NCBI RefSeq assembly: GCF_001625215.2
Contig: NC_030384.2
Location: 44,674,390-44,738,389, forward strand
Direction: 5' to 3'
Length of the DNA stretch: 64,000 nt
Source: Daucus carota subsp. sativus
Lineage: Eukaryota > Streptophyta > Magnoliopsida > Apiales > Apiaceae
Position 1 is the first letter of the stretch. Each line of letters starts with the position of its first letter. A program made the position numbers and the translations under genes. This document shows positions 1 through 11,558 of this stretch, piece by piece. The notes below the pieces were generated by a model. It made no database searches. It was not told where the DNA came from and saw nothing but the letters and a program-made list of their open reading frames with translations.

Positions 1-256
1 CAAAATATTATCAATCAAATATTACATCATGATCCATATTTTTTATTTATCAATGAATCCTAATTTCGAAACAGGGAAAGGAGAATTATTCAGATTAATG
101 AGCTGAATGACTTCCCTTATCTGTCGAGCTATACTTGGAGTATTTTTTCATTCTTAGGATGAGGGGTGGAGGGTCCCACGTTGTTTTGTTGCCGCATCAT
201 ATGTAAATACTAAATACCTACTAGTTAATTATATTAGAGTGTATGTTATGCTGCAG
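1..256 (+). other. intron (or 5' flank) of the EMSY-LIKE gene
   Basis: No coding exon is recognisable here. The stretch ends in a pyrimidine-poor but acceptable acceptor (ctgcag, 251-256), and the next exon begins two bases into a codon. At least one upstream coding exon must therefore lie outside the window or be too short to see. Confidence 0.5.
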
Positions 257-3200
257 GTACTGATGATGAAATTGCACCAACACATTTTGATAGAGTTTCA
301 GTAGGGGGCCATTATAGTGGTACAAGAAGGTTTGTACCAAATCCAGCCTCGTATCCAAGAATGCAATTTGACATGGAATCCCAAATCCATCAGCTTGAGC
401 AAGAAGCATACCGTTCAGTACTCCGGGCCTTTAAAGCACAGTCTGATGCCATTTCATGGGTAAATCCTTTTTCCTTTGCATGTTTTTATCTCCCATGCTT
501 ACAGAAAATGTTTCATGGTATGTTTCTCAGGAAAAAGAAGGCTTAATTACAGAACTTAGAAAAGAATTAAGGGTGTCCGATGATGAGCACAGGGAGCTAC
601 TTTCAACAGTTAATACTGATGACATTATTTGTACAATTAGAGAGTGGAGAAAGGCTGGCGAGAATCAAACAGGCATGTTCAATGTGTCCCAACCTATACA
701 TGATGTGCTACCCAGTCCAACAGTTTCCGCATCTTGGAAAAAGCAAAAGACATCCCAGTCAGGATCCCTAGCATTTAGCAGACCCATGCAGGGTTCACAC
801 AATCAACCAGCCCAGCCATTATCTGCATCTTCAAAGTGGGCAACTTCCTTTGATGCCGGAGGACAAAAGTCCAGATCTGTATGTTACTCATATCATATAT
901 TGGCGAGAGGACAAAAACTAGAATACTATAAATTGACATTTGTTTCATTTTGTTGTCAGCTGGGACCACAAGTGCCTGGTCTCTCTGGACGTTATGCATC
1001 CACAGGTCCAACTCCAAGGGGTGTTTCGAATGGTAATGGAGCTCCATCCCTCTTCTTGATGAATAATAATGCTGAGGTAGCGAGACGTGATCCACTTAGT
1101 GGAAGGAAAGTAATGACCAGATGGCCTGAAGACAACAACTTTTATGAGGCCGTCATTACAGATTTTAACCCCCAAGATGTATGTTTGGGACTGGAAAAAA
1201 GAAAGTTTGTATTGTCTCTTAGGATCGATCATTAATAGGCAGAGTGCAGTCATAATTTTTATGCGTGTTTTTTTTTCTCTCTCTGTTTTTGTTTGGGGGT
1301 GGTGGTTTAAAGGTGGTGGAGATGTTTCTGTAGCTCTTGGTTCTCTTTATGATAAGGTGATAAGTTTATGAACTATGTTTTAAAATGACATCTATTGGAC
1401 ATAATGTTTATTTCACATGCATGCCTTCAATGCTTTATGGTATTTAATCTGATTATTTAGTTTAAATATCCAAATTCTGATAAACAATTTATTTCAGTAT
1501 ACCATCATATTTGTGGCTAAGGTTTTGTGAATAATAAAATCAAATATATCAGCCCTTTATGCTTGCTTTTATGATTTGTTTTAGGCGTTTATCTTGCATT
1601 GTGTTCTCACCATTCGGGCTTTATGTTTCAGGGCCGGCATGCTCTGGTCTATGATAGAAATACCCCAAAAGAGGCTTGGGAATGGGTGGATCTCAAGGAG
1701 GTAAGTTGCGCTCTACTTCTATTAGCAAATGCATTTGTTTTCCTGCATTGATTACGTCCCTTATAGCTTTGAGCATGTCCGTGGTTAGATGTTCATGGAC
1801 ATCCATTTACACTTAACCTAACGCAGAGCTTGCCTAGCTTTTAACTGGAAATCTTTTACATAGGATCAGAAAGATTATATAAGATCAATCATTTACTATG
1901 AGTATTTGCTCAATATAAGTATTTTGACTGAAAGTCAGTGCTATTGTTCTTGAGTTTTGTCATCATTCCGTTGTCCTTCCCTCTTCATCTTATCCTGCAT
2001 TTGAGCTTGTTATAACCGCTTCTTCGGGGCTAGCTAGCATGTAGGTAGATATTCTCTTTGGTACATTACCACTTGTTTTTGGTCTGACATCACCACAGGA
2101 TGCAGGACGAAATAAAATTAATCATGTATGTCTAATGTTTCTCATTGTCATTCAGTTTCTTCCAAAATTTTAGTTCTTTGCTTTATCTATATTTAATTTG
2201 GAACTTTAAAATTATTTTTCTCATTTTTAATATTGATGTTAAAGAAAAAAAAAATCAGTTCTATAGTAGCAAGCTGATCTCAGGTTGCAGCAATAGGGTC
2301 CCTAACTATCTGATTTTGCTAGTAGAGTCAATTTTAAAAGCATAGCTCTCCGTCTATAACCGTGCCTTGTGAAGTTTACCAGGTAGTGGGTAAAGCTTTA
2401 TATGCCTTCAGTCTTTTTATCCATCTTCCACAGATCATGTACCTTGGTGAAGATAAGATATGTACTTACAATTATTTAATTAACATAATAATACAGAAAT
2501 GTATATATTTAAGTCATAAAACAATATATTTTTTATACGGAACACTCTTGATTTGGTGGAATATTGCTGTATCCGTCAATGCTTACTTCCATACTCTGCG
2601 AGTTGGTTTTTCCATATTCATAATTTATTTTATTATTGTAATTTTCATTGTTAGCATTGTGTTGTTGATGGTGCTTCCCAGCGTTGAACTGTTGAAGTAT
2701 TATATGTAACTTATTTTTAATTTGTAATGTTGTTAGATTCCTCCCGAAGACATTAGATGGGTGGATGATGATGCAGGATTATCACATCAAAGTGGTGTTG
2801 GTGTACAAGGACCTGGAGATAGCAATTTAATTCATGGAACTTATCCAAATATTGGAAGAGGAAAGGGGGCCATGAGGGATCAAAACGAGAACGAAATACC
2901 ACTTTCAGAAAATGGTGTTGTAAAGAAGGTTTCAGATGAAATTGAAATACTTCATACGGACACTCTTATAAAGGAGGTATGTTCAGAATGATTAGTGAAT
3001 TCAAGACAACTGATAGCCTGTGAATTTCATGAGTTATACTTTCCTTCAAAGCAGGTTCAAAAGATGTTTACTACAGCTCATCCCAGTCTGCTTGAAATTG
3101 AGAAGGCCAAGAAAATGCTAAAGGTTGTAATCGTCGGAGCAATCTATTCTTTTATCTGAGAAAAACATCTGAAGTAATTTGATGCTGTACCAAGTATTCT

Positions 3201-3700
3201 GCAATCGAAAATTTGATCATCTTTAATATTGCAGGAGCATGAGCAAGCGCTAATCGATGTAATTTCAAAGCTTGGAGATGCAGCCAATAGTGGAAGTGGT
3301 ATTTAATTGTTTACATTGACAAGTTCCTTTAATCTCCTACAAATTTCTGAATTTTGGTTGACCTCTCTGCTAACAAGCTCTAAGTTTACTCTTTTTTGTG
3401 TGGCATCACTCTATTATATGTAACCATTCAGTGAAGTAACATTTATATTTGATGTTATACATTGGGTTTTATGCTCTCAGAGTCTAGTATTTATTCGACG
3501 TCGGCTTTGAATCAGGTGCAGGGCAGAGATCGCCACATGGTCAATCCATGGATATAGAGCAAAGATGGAGGAACTCCCTGTACAGTGGGAACAATCATGT
3601 CCCTGGCTCTGAACTTGATACAAGGGGAGCAAGGGCAAATGGCACTGCAGTGGCTAACGGGTCTCTAAACCAGCACGAGGATGATATTATTGAAATATGA
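257..3700 (+). CDS. EML: EMSY-LIKE (EML) protein, ENT plus Agenet/Tudor domains; 5' end missing
   Basis: Eight exons can be traced by GT-AG borders and a continuous frame: 257-459, 531-878, 960-1178, 1632-1700, 2737-2976, 3055-3123, 3235-3298 and 3516-3700 (TGA). They give 464 visible residues. Exons 1-2 encode the ENT domain (starting [19 protein letters not shown], continuing through [17 protein letters not shown]). Exons 3-4 encode an Agenet/Tudor-like domain ([19 protein letters not shown], then [18 protein letters not shown]). Exons 6-7 encode the conserved helical C-terminal segment ([15 protein letters not shown] and [13 protein letters not shown]). EML proteins are nuclear, chromatin-associated plant relatives of human EMSY, linked to histone-mark reading and to immunity and seed development. 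The first one or more coding exons lie to the left of the window. It is independent of the FAD2 cluster. Which EML paralogue it is cannot be decided. Confidence 0.9.
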
Positions 3701-5105
3701 CGAAATTTAATTGCGTTGCAATGATTTCTGGGTCTTGCGATGGAGTTCATGCTTATATGTTTTGTATTGGACTAGAAAGAGCGCATGTAATTGAACTAGA
3801 AAGAGCACAGATAATAATCTCTCTGGAACTGTAAGAAGGAAGTGGCTTGTAGCAATTGGAAGAACCTGGTCCTTAATATTGTATGCTACACAGCTTAGAA
3901 TCAGATTGTACATCGCTCGAATTGAATGAATATGTACAATCTCCATTGTGTCTCCATATTGTTGCTTGACAATGTTCAGTAATCAAAGTGTGATTACTTC
4001 ATTCAATACAAATAAAAAGTCTTCCTTCATTTAAAATACGAGGAACCGATATAATAAATATACAAGATTTAATATAGCAGGAATATAAAATGTATACAAT
4101 ACAAATAGTTTCCAGCAAGAAATTACAGAAAGCATAAGCTGCTAGCCTGCTAATGATTCTAAGCCAAAAAGATTGCAGGTCTGGCTCATTTATTTATCCT
4201 CTGTAATCCTTAAGTTTGTCATTGCCGGGCCCAATCAGTTCAAAATTCTATGTTAAAACTTTTTACAGTCTACGTCAAAAGATTAGTCGTAATGTTAGTT
4301 TGTGCCAGATATGTGTAACGTAAAATTACACTATAGCACAAGGAACAGGGCATTAATTTAGTTAAAGAATGCAGCAGCGGTGAGGCAATAGTAGCAAGCG
4401 GCAACGAGTTGCATACCACTGGATGAATCAACAAAACAAAACAAACACTGAACATATTGTCATTAAAATATGAATACTCAAAAGTTTACAGTCTAACATA
4501 GACTCAACAACAGGTTCCTACTGATAACTAATCATACAAATTGGTAAATTATAATCAGCTCTTGTTATTTCCCTTTCCCTTTCACTCGTAGTATGGGGAA
4601 GAAGTGGACTCTAGAGGTACTACGAATTGATTGAGTAATCAAACCATATCAATTGTTTTCTAGATCGTTCTGCAACATTTTTGAATAAAAAAAATATATT
4701 TTCAGTTAGAGCTTTACATTGGATTCTAGTGGAGTAATATATATGTAATTTATAATTTTAAAATTTTATATAAATTATAAATAATATATATATAAATATT
4801 ATTTATTTAAAAATCGGTTCGGTTTTTTCGAAACCGGAACCGCACAATCGGTTTCGGTTTTTTAATTTTTCGGTGTGCGGTTTTAGTTTTATCCGGTTTT
4901 TCGCTCACCTCTAAATCAAACAGAGCAAGTGCTGTCCTGTTGCCAGATGAACAATGCAAATATCCATAGATCTTACAGAGCTCTCTTGGTAATTAGACCT
5001 CGTTCTTTGGGTTCAAAACTTAGTTTGATTTCAAACTAGATGCTTCTACAATTGTTAGAGTGGATGAAATCATTTAATACTTGTTGAACATACAAAAATA
5101 AACAT
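3701..5105. other. intergenic, EML 3' UTR and AT-rich DNA
   Basis: The first few hundred bases are the EML 3' UTR; an AATAAA is present near 4011. The remainder is AT-rich and holds one diverged hAT-like remnant (separate entry). I see no gene. Confidence 0.5.
4812..4913. mobile_element. hAT-like remnant with CCGAACC-type repeats
   Basis: The stretch is built of cggttcggtt/aaccggaacc words. It ends in cgctcacctcta, whose complement (tagaggtgagcg) resembles the terminal repeat of the better preserved element at 22741-23492. I could not find a matching left end or target duplication, so this is a fragment. Confidence 0.5.
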
Positions 5106-5115
5106 CATAAACCTT

Positions 5116-6704
5116 GAGTAAACTACAAATTGTGTACCTGGAGTTTCTGATATATCCGATGTGTGTACCTGCATTTTTGTTTATAGCAAAGCGTGTACAC
5201 CAACTTTGACAAACTCTGCATAGTGTGTACAAATGTTAATTACTGCTTAACGCCGTTAGTTAGTTTTTCAAAAAGTTGGTGAGTAAAGTGTAGTTTTACA
5301 GCCTAACTGACTACAAGCAACGATATAACACAAACCATGATCAAGCTCGGCCATTTCTTCCTCAAATTGAAAAACCCATGAGTAAATTGTATTTTTTTTT
5401 TCAAAATAATTAATTTTAAGTTATAAATTATTCATAAATTATTTTTATTTTTATTATTATACTTTTAATAATCTATAAATTCTTAATAAATTAAAATTAC
5501 TGAAACATATATTTTAAACTCCCAAATAAGTCACGTTATTAAATGTTCAATATTAAACTAAAAACAGTAAAACTTAATTCAGTAAAAAAAACAGGAAAAA
5601 AGGCGAAACTTCTATAACAAATACCATAACACTTTGTATAAAAGAACGATAAATTGTTATTTGTAAAAATTGGATGGAGTAAGGCGAAGTTTTGACGTCG
5701 AATTATTTAAAATTACATAAATATCCGACAACCTGAAAATCGTGTAAATAATTATTTTTGTAAATTATACGACATCATATTTTATAGTGTAACTAGTAAT
5801 TATAACAATGATGTTAATTAATGATTGGTAAAATTGAAGAAGGTTAATAATTAATTTATAATCATGTTCAAAATTATTTATAAACGATAAATTATATATA
5901 AATTTTTGTAATCAATGATGTTATTTATGATTAAATTAAAATATCATGAATAATACTCTAAAATTATAGTTTAAATGTGAGTATTATTCCCATTGACTAA
6001 TTATATTATGAATAATTATTCTGATTCAATAATACAAAATGGGATGCGGATGTTTCACGTTCTGTATTCAATATTCTTATTTTGATTTTAATAAACAATT
6101 TAACATATAGTATTTATGATATTTCACAGAAAAAAAGAGAAAAGATTGAACATCTAGTCGTAAAATTTAATTTTTTTTAAAATCTAGTATAATATAAATT
6201 AATAATATAAACAAAGATATTAGTAAATCTCACATTATATATCCAAATAAATTTATGTTAGAATATTAAGAACCACATTATTATTATTTATAATTATGCA
6301 AAAATTTCTAATACTTCTAATTTATTCTATTATAAGTCTATGAATATATTTTTAACAAAATAGTCTTATTAAATTATGTAAATAAAAATTTTAATTTTAA
6401 AATTTAATTGTATTAAATTATAAGATTGTTTTCAATATTCGAAATATTATACAAGCATGAAAGCAATCTCTATCGTGAAACTTTATTTTTTAGAAACCGG
6501 ACGTACTTCTGTAGCCTTTACTCTTGTAAAGCCTTTCACAGCCCACCCTTGCCTCCGTTAATTACGGCACTGTCACAAAAGTAACGGTAGTACATGTATC
6601 GTATGCTATCTCAAACTTTGTACACACACTTTGCTATATACAAAACTGCAGGTACACACATTGAATATATGACAAACTTCAGGTACACAATCTGTAATAT
6701 ACTC
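5116..6704. mobile_element. non-autonomous Mutator-like element (MULE) with long terminal inverted repeats
   Basis: The left end starts gagtaaactacaaattgtgt. The right end, read on the other strand, starts gagtatattacagattgtgt. The similarity runs for roughly 150 bases at each end, through gtgtgtacctgca and the gtaattaacg region. A 10-bp direct repeat, cataaacctt, flanks the element (5106-5115 and 6705-6714). A long TIR with a 9-11 bp target duplication is the signature of Mutator-like elements. The interior is AT-rich and contains no transposase or captured gene that I can recognise. The 1589-bp element lies between EML and the LEA gene. Confidence 0.85.
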
Positions 6705-6901
6705 CATAAACCTTTTATTGAAAACCTTGAACATACAAGATCAAGCTTAGAACTTGCAAATCATAAAAAGGTGCAAGTCCAGCATCCAAGTAAAACATAA
6801 AACAAACTTCCCACACATCAAGGTAGGAATAAAAACCAACACAACTGTATGCGCACAAGTGTAAAGTACACTACTAACACATCCAAATACATAACAGCAA
6901 A

Positions 6902-7486
6902 TTAACGAAAAGCGCCTCCGGTGCCATAATCAGCGGCACCGCCACCAGCACGAGTGTTATGCCCCACAGTGGTGTGGCCCGTCCCCGTGTTGGTTCCAGT
7001 GCGGTTTCCAATCGGATGAGAACCAACCACCCCCTGAACCGTCTGTCCAGCCGGCTGCCCGGTTCCGTGCCCGGGCACCGCAGACATCTGATGGGTGCCC
7101 GCGGGCTGCCCAGTCACACCAGTAGTCGAATAGGAATGAGCTCCCGTCCCGGTTCCAGTGGCCGCAGTGGCTTGTTTGTTTGCGGCGTTGAGTTCCTTGG
7201 CTTCCTGCTTGTTCCACTCTGCCTGGTTGATCCTCTCTTCTTTCTTCTGTGTGGCCATGTCCTTCTCCAATGGATCATGTGCAGTCATTCTTTCACCCTG
7301 TAACACAACATTTATTAATATCAAGAAATTTAAAACGTATTATAATAATTTAAATTTAAAGTGAATAATATATGTGACCTTTTCTTGAAGAGTGGCTTTG
7401 GTCTTTTCCATTCCAGACTTGGCAGTGGCAGCCATGTTGGCTGCTGATTCCTTTGCCGATGCGGCTGCGTTCTTTGCACTCTGCAT
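6902..7486 (-). CDS. group-1 late embryogenesis abundant protein (LEA_1 family)
   Basis: There are two exons on the minus strand. Exon 1 (7486-7379) encodes a start MQSAKNAAASAKESAANMAA and ends LQEK. Exon 2 (7297-6902) starts GERMTAHDPLEKDMA and ends GGAFR. The product is 167 residues. Residues about 1-75 are the Ala/Lys/Glu-rich amphipathic LEA_1 region. The rest is Gly/Thr/His-rich and disordered (GTGTGAH, HTTVGHNTRAGGG). Family members are hydrophilic chaperone-like protectants of membranes and enzymes during seed desiccation and drought, usually cytosolic. The 81-bp intron has standard borders at the position usual for this family. The promoter carries an ABRE (see next entry), fitting ABA and desiccation control. 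Overall length and composition are normal, with no defects seen. Confidence 0.9.
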
Positions 7487-7605
7487 CTTTCTGTGTTAAA
7501 AACTCGCAACTTAACTCGTAGAAACTGTGATGATATATTCGATATTTGATATTTGATATTTGTTTGATTGTTTTGAGATGAGAGAAATGAAGGAGAGCTG
7601 GCGGG

Positions 7606-7702
7606 ATTATATAGAGAAGGGTAAGGGCGGTTGCTTGGTGACACGTATCAAATGAGAAAAGAAGAGGCGTGTAATGATGCTTCTGCTGTTGACGCGTGTG
7701 CA
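7606..7702 (-). promoter_or_regulatory. LEA promoter: TATA box, ABRE and CE3-like element
   Basis: On the minus strand a TATATAA lies at about 7607-7613. About 30 bp further upstream is TACGTGTC (within 7638-7648), a match to the ABA-responsive element. Still further upstream, at 7691-7701, gacgcgtgtgc resembles coupling element CE3. ABRE plus coupling element is the known arrangement of ABA-response complexes in LEA genes; activity here is inferred. Confidence 0.6.
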
Positions 7703-7869
7703 CTAGGTGGCATCTTGTTATCTGAAAGATTTTGGAGCTATCTCTCGGGAATTGGTAAGATAAAGCCCTAAAGTTTATCGAGATTCTAGTTTGTGTTCAT
7801 CACACATGTTTGAACCCTAAATTTAATTTATTTTAATTAATTTTTATTTTTTAATAATAACAAAATCTC

Positions 7870-7892
7870 ATATATATATATATATATATATA
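7870..7892. repeat. (TA)n microsatellite
   Basis: An uninterrupted run of TA dinucleotides in intergenic DNA. Similar (TA)n runs occur near 26130-26150 and 26638-26660. Confidence 0.9.
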
Positions 7893-8185
7893 ATTTATAT
7901 TAAATAAAATGAGTAAAATATAGAAAATTTAGTTTCTCATAAACACACACTTGACGAAGCGGAAATTTCTTATTTTACGTTATTTTTGTAAAAAACTGAA
8001 CATGTTTCTGCTGAACTACTTTGATTGGAGCAGCTTCGAATTTCGATGTATCGAAGTCGGTGATATGCAGTGCGGGCGTAGATAATTGACCCCGGAGTTT
8101 TTCTCACTAAGTTTTATCTCCTGTAAGATGATTTGTTTTAAAGGCAAGCACAAAATCAAAACTATTTATAATTTGCAGAAACGTA

Positions 8186-8461
8186 CTCCCTCTGTTTTGA
8201 AATATAACTCGCTTGATTTTTTTCACGTATTTTTAAGTCTTTTGAAATATAGGTCGCTTGATTTTTTCACGTATTTTTAAGTTCTTTGACCGCATGTTTA
8301 AAATCATTATTTTTGATTTTTTTTTTCTGAATAAATATATATATTACATATTTTTATTCGAAAAATGAAAATTTTAAAAATAATGATTTTTAGCATGCGA
8401 TCAAAGCACTTAGAATTGTGTGCAAAAAAGTCAAGCGACCTCTATTTCAAAACGAAGGGAG
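8186..8461. mobile_element. Stowaway-type MITE (Tc1/Mariner)
   Basis: Terminal repeats ctccctctgttttgaaat and, at the right, atttcaaaacgaagggag are flanked by TA on both sides (8184-8185 and 8462-8463). The CTCCCTC terminus with a TA target site is typical of plant Stowaway/Mariner MITEs. The body is a long imperfect palindrome (tcaagcgacc against the gcttga words). 276 bp, no coding capacity. Confidence 0.85.
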
Positions 8462-8762
8462 TATATCCCAAGGTCATAATGTTACCGATTGCATTCACTC
8501 ATATGAAATGAAGCACAGAAATTAAATGAAAAATTATAAAAGAAATTTATAAGGAAATAAAAAATTATGAGATTATAATGAGAATATGAGTAAGTGTAAT
8601 AGATATTCCTTTCACAACATTTGGATGAGATTTTTAATTTAAATAATTTAAGATGGGATAATTGAAAATGAAAGTTTTAAACATTTCAACAAATTACTCC
8701 AGAATTAATTTATTTTATTTTATTCTCTTCTCGTTTCATTCTAGAATAGAGACAATCTTGGT

Positions 8763-8993
8763 GGGTGTTTGGCAACCCATTTTAAGCCGGACTTCTCGGC
8801 TTATAAGTTAGAAGCACTTATTCGTACCGTTTGTGTAAAAAGTCAAGAAGCACTTATAAAAAGCGAGGAATGCTAGCTTTTGTTTCAGGACTTCTACTTA
8901 TTTTCCAAACATTTTAATTACTTATAAGTCTTATCATGCTTCTAACTTCTACTCCACTTATTTATTTTAAGCAATGTTCACCCAAATGGCCCC
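8763..8993. mobile_element. hAT-like MITE, same family as 51409-51625
   Basis: It starts gggtgtttggcaaccc and ends cacccaaatggcccc, with an internal palindrome built on agaagcactta/taagtcttat words. The same arrangement (acttctactt... acccaaatggaccc) recurs at 51409-51625, which supports a repeat family. Target duplications are not clear. Confidence 0.55.
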
Positions 8994-10110
8994 TTGATCT
9001 CATATGAATTTGGGTCACGGAATCTATATTACCGGCCTGACTAAGATATCATTGACGTGAAAAATGGCCGTGAGAGGAAAATAATATAAAAAAAATATTA
9101 TTTATGTAAATTTTATTGAATTTTTAGAAACTCTTCCGGAGATGCTTTGATTCCGATAAAGTGATTTTTTTTATGTGATGAATAGATTTACAGTGAGTAG
9201 TTTCAGAAGCTGAATGAAGGTCAGTCGCAGCCCAATAACGGGCCATCATAGTCTGTATGAACAAACATAGCTTTCAATGAGCCTCCTAGTCTGGCCTGGT
9301 TGAAAGTAGAACAACGTTTTCTTCTGAATATATCGAAAGCATATATTTGGGCTAAACATATGCACAAAATTGAACTTGAAAACAAAGCCCAACATGCTCA
9401 TAATTCTTCTCGTTCATGCCAACTCTTAAGCAAAATACGCGTAATATATTGATCCCAACTATTTTGTAAAGGATATTAAAAAATGTATAACTAAAGTTTA
9501 TATAGAATTTGGTATACCAATTATGAAAAGCGTAAATATAACTAAAGTTAACTATTAGAAAACCTTTTTGCAGCCACCTAATTAAAAAATACTCATTTTC
9601 AATTTGAATCAAGTTAAATAAAATTTAAAATTTTGACATTTCAAACATCACATGTTTATATTACATGAGAAATATACACTAGTTGCACTTAAATAGAAAT
9701 GAACTTGAAAATAACTCATGATCACATGTCACTTGAGTAACATTGTTACAGATTTAAGAACAATACTATATTTATTAAAAACTTAAACACTATACTATGT
9801 AAATGAGATGAAATAAACTATATTTAATTTCTTAATGGTGATTTTAGAAATATTTTATCAAATAAAATATATAGGGCAGTGGGATTGTACTTGGTTTGTC
9901 TCCGTATCTCCACTGTCAAGAGCCAAGTATTTTCGTCTTTATGTAAAGAAGAAATTAGTGTATATGGTGCCCAAATACGGTTTGACGTAGATTACCAAGG
10001 TCCAATATGGTTAGCAGTCTTGGATGGACTTAGCCGCCACAGAGGACTCCAATGCTTGTTAATATTCACGAGGCCTCAAACATAATTCCACTTGTTTAAT
10101 CATTTTGGCT
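8994..10110. other. intergenic, no gene seen
   Basis: AT-rich sequence upstream of FAD2-family gene A. No open frame resembles a known protein and no further mobile element with convincing ends was found. Confidence 0.5.
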
Positions 10111-10132
10111 GGCGGGCCTTTTCCCATATATA
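10111..10132 (+). promoter_or_regulatory. gene A core promoter: GGCGGGC motif and TATA box
   Basis: ggcgggc (10111-10117) lies 8 bp before catatatacc (TATA at 10126-10132). The same heptamer is found upstream of genes B, C and E, so it may be a shared control site (inference). Confidence 0.5.
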
Positions 10133-10246
10133 CCACACAAATTCAGTGAACACAACTTATTTCACACAAGTGCTCCCTGGTGACCTCAAGCAACTAACAC
10201 ACAATATTCTCCACACCAGAGCTACCCATCTATCTGATCTTAATCG

Positions 10247-10368
10247 GTAAGTATAACTTGACACTATTATGCCTGAGTCCGATCCGAAATCAATAAAATT
10301 TGATAATTTGGTTAACATATTTAATGTACGATGTGTTCTTACATTTTTCTTTTTGGTTCGGTTTACAG
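10247..10368 (+). other. 5'UTR intron of FAD2-family gene A
   Basis: Donor gtaagt at 10247 and acceptor tttacag ending at 10368 place a 122-bp intron 11 bases before the ATG. An intron just upstream of the start codon is a known feature of plant FAD2 genes. Confidence 0.7.
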
Positions 10369-10379
10369 ATTATTGAAAA

Positions 10380-11558
10380 ATGGGTGCCGGTGGAAATATG
10401 GCAGCTACTGAGGATTCCGATCGTCGCGTGAAGAGGGTCAGGGGAACTAACGTTCTGCCGCGAGCTCCTCATGAGAAGCCTAATTTCACATTGAGGGACT
10501 TGAAGAAGGCGATACCACCACACTGTTTCGAACGATCACTTCTGCACTCGTTGGCTTACCTTATTGTCGATTTTATGGCCAATTATGCCATGTACTTTGT
10601 GGCGTCGAATTATTTTCATCTTCTTCCTTATAAACTAGCCTATCTTGCCTGGCCTATTTATGGTTTCTGTCAAGGTTGTGTTATGTACGGCCTTTGGGTC
10701 ATTGGTCACGAATGTGGCCACCATGGCTTTAGCGACTATCAATGGGTTGACGACGCGATAGGTCTTTTCACCCATTCTCTCATCCTCTGTCCTTACTACT
10801 CTTTCAAAATCACCCACCGTCGCCACCACGCCAACACGTCGAACCTTGACCGTGAAGAGGCCTATGTGCCGCAAACAAAACCTGATCCGAATTCATGGTA
10901 CTGGGGAATTTACGGTACATCAGGTCGTATTGGCGTGCTACTCTTTAAAGTCACATTAGGCTGGCCTTCTTATCTTTTGTTCAACATGGCTGGAAGAGGT
11001 TACAACAAATTCGCCAACCATTTCTACCCCTACAGTCCCATGTATTCGGCTCGTGAGCGAATCGAAATCTTGATCTCGAATGCAGGGATTCTCGCAATGC
11101 TTTACGCGCTCTATCTTCTAACCGTCGCCAAAGGTCTTTCCCACACTCTTCTTGCCTACGGCATCCCTCTACTCGTTCACAACGCTTTCCTTGTGATTGT
11201 CACCTGCTTTCAACACACTCACCCTTCGTTGCCTCGCTACGATGCATCCGAATGGGACTGGTTCAGAGGAGCTCTCTCGACGGTGGACAGAGACTACGGA
11301 ATCCTCAACCATGTGTTTCATCATGTGACGGATAGTCATGTGGTCCACCATTTGCTTTCGACGATTCCTCACTATCATTCAATGGAGGCCACAGAGGCCA
11401 TCAAGCCGATACTGGGGGACTACTATCAGTATGATCCGACGCCGTGGTACAAAGCCATGTGGAGGGAGATCAGAGCATGTCTTTATGTGGTGCCTGATGA
11501 AGATGAAAAGAATAAAGGTGTGTATTGGTTCAGTAACAAGACCAAGTATGATGACTAG
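10380..11558 (+). CDS. divergent FAD2-family membrane desaturase-like enzyme (gene A)
   Basis: Single coding exon, 392 residues. It has the three histidine boxes of membrane di-iron desaturases: HECGHH at 110-115, HRRHH at 146-150 and HVVHH at 320-324. The usual hydrophobic pairs lie between them. FAD2-type enzymes sit in the ER and act on fatty acids bound to phosphatidylcholine, using cytochrome b5. This is the most divergent of the six. It has a longer N-terminus, NSWYWGIYGTSGR where the others have NNPxGR, SARER (Ala224) where the others have SDRER, and a C-terminus ending KTKYDD with no ER-retrieval-like aromatic motif. The start is chosen because MGAGG is the family start. It heads a same-strand run of three FAD2-family genes. 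Family membership is certain. The reaction (desaturase, acetylenase, conjugase or hydroxylase) is unknown. Confidence 0.93.
   Translation: MGAGGNMAATEDSDRRVKRVRGTNVLPRAPHEKPNFTLRDLKKAIPPHCFERSLLHSLAYLIVDFMANYAMYFVASNYFHLLPYKLAYLAWPIYGFCQGCVMYGLWVIGHECGHHGFSDYQWVDDAIGLFTHSLILCPYYSFKITHRRHHANTSNLDREEAYVPQTKPDPNSWYWGIYGTSGRIGVLLFKVTLGWPSYLLFNMAGRGYNKFANHFYPYSPMYSARERIEILISNAGILAMLYALYLLTVAKGLSHTLLAYGIPLLVHNAFLVIVTCFQHTHPSLPRYDASEWDWFRGALSTVDRDYGILNHVFHHVTDSHVVHHLLSTIPHYHSMEATEAIKPILGDYYQYDPTPWYKAMWREIRACLYVVPDEDEKNKGVYWFSNKTKYDD

Noticed and set aside
6959-7303. Open frame on the + strand over the LEA gene
   Set aside because: Shadow of the Gly/Thr/His-rich LEA exon. The minus-strand frame matches the LEA_1 family and has proper splice borders.
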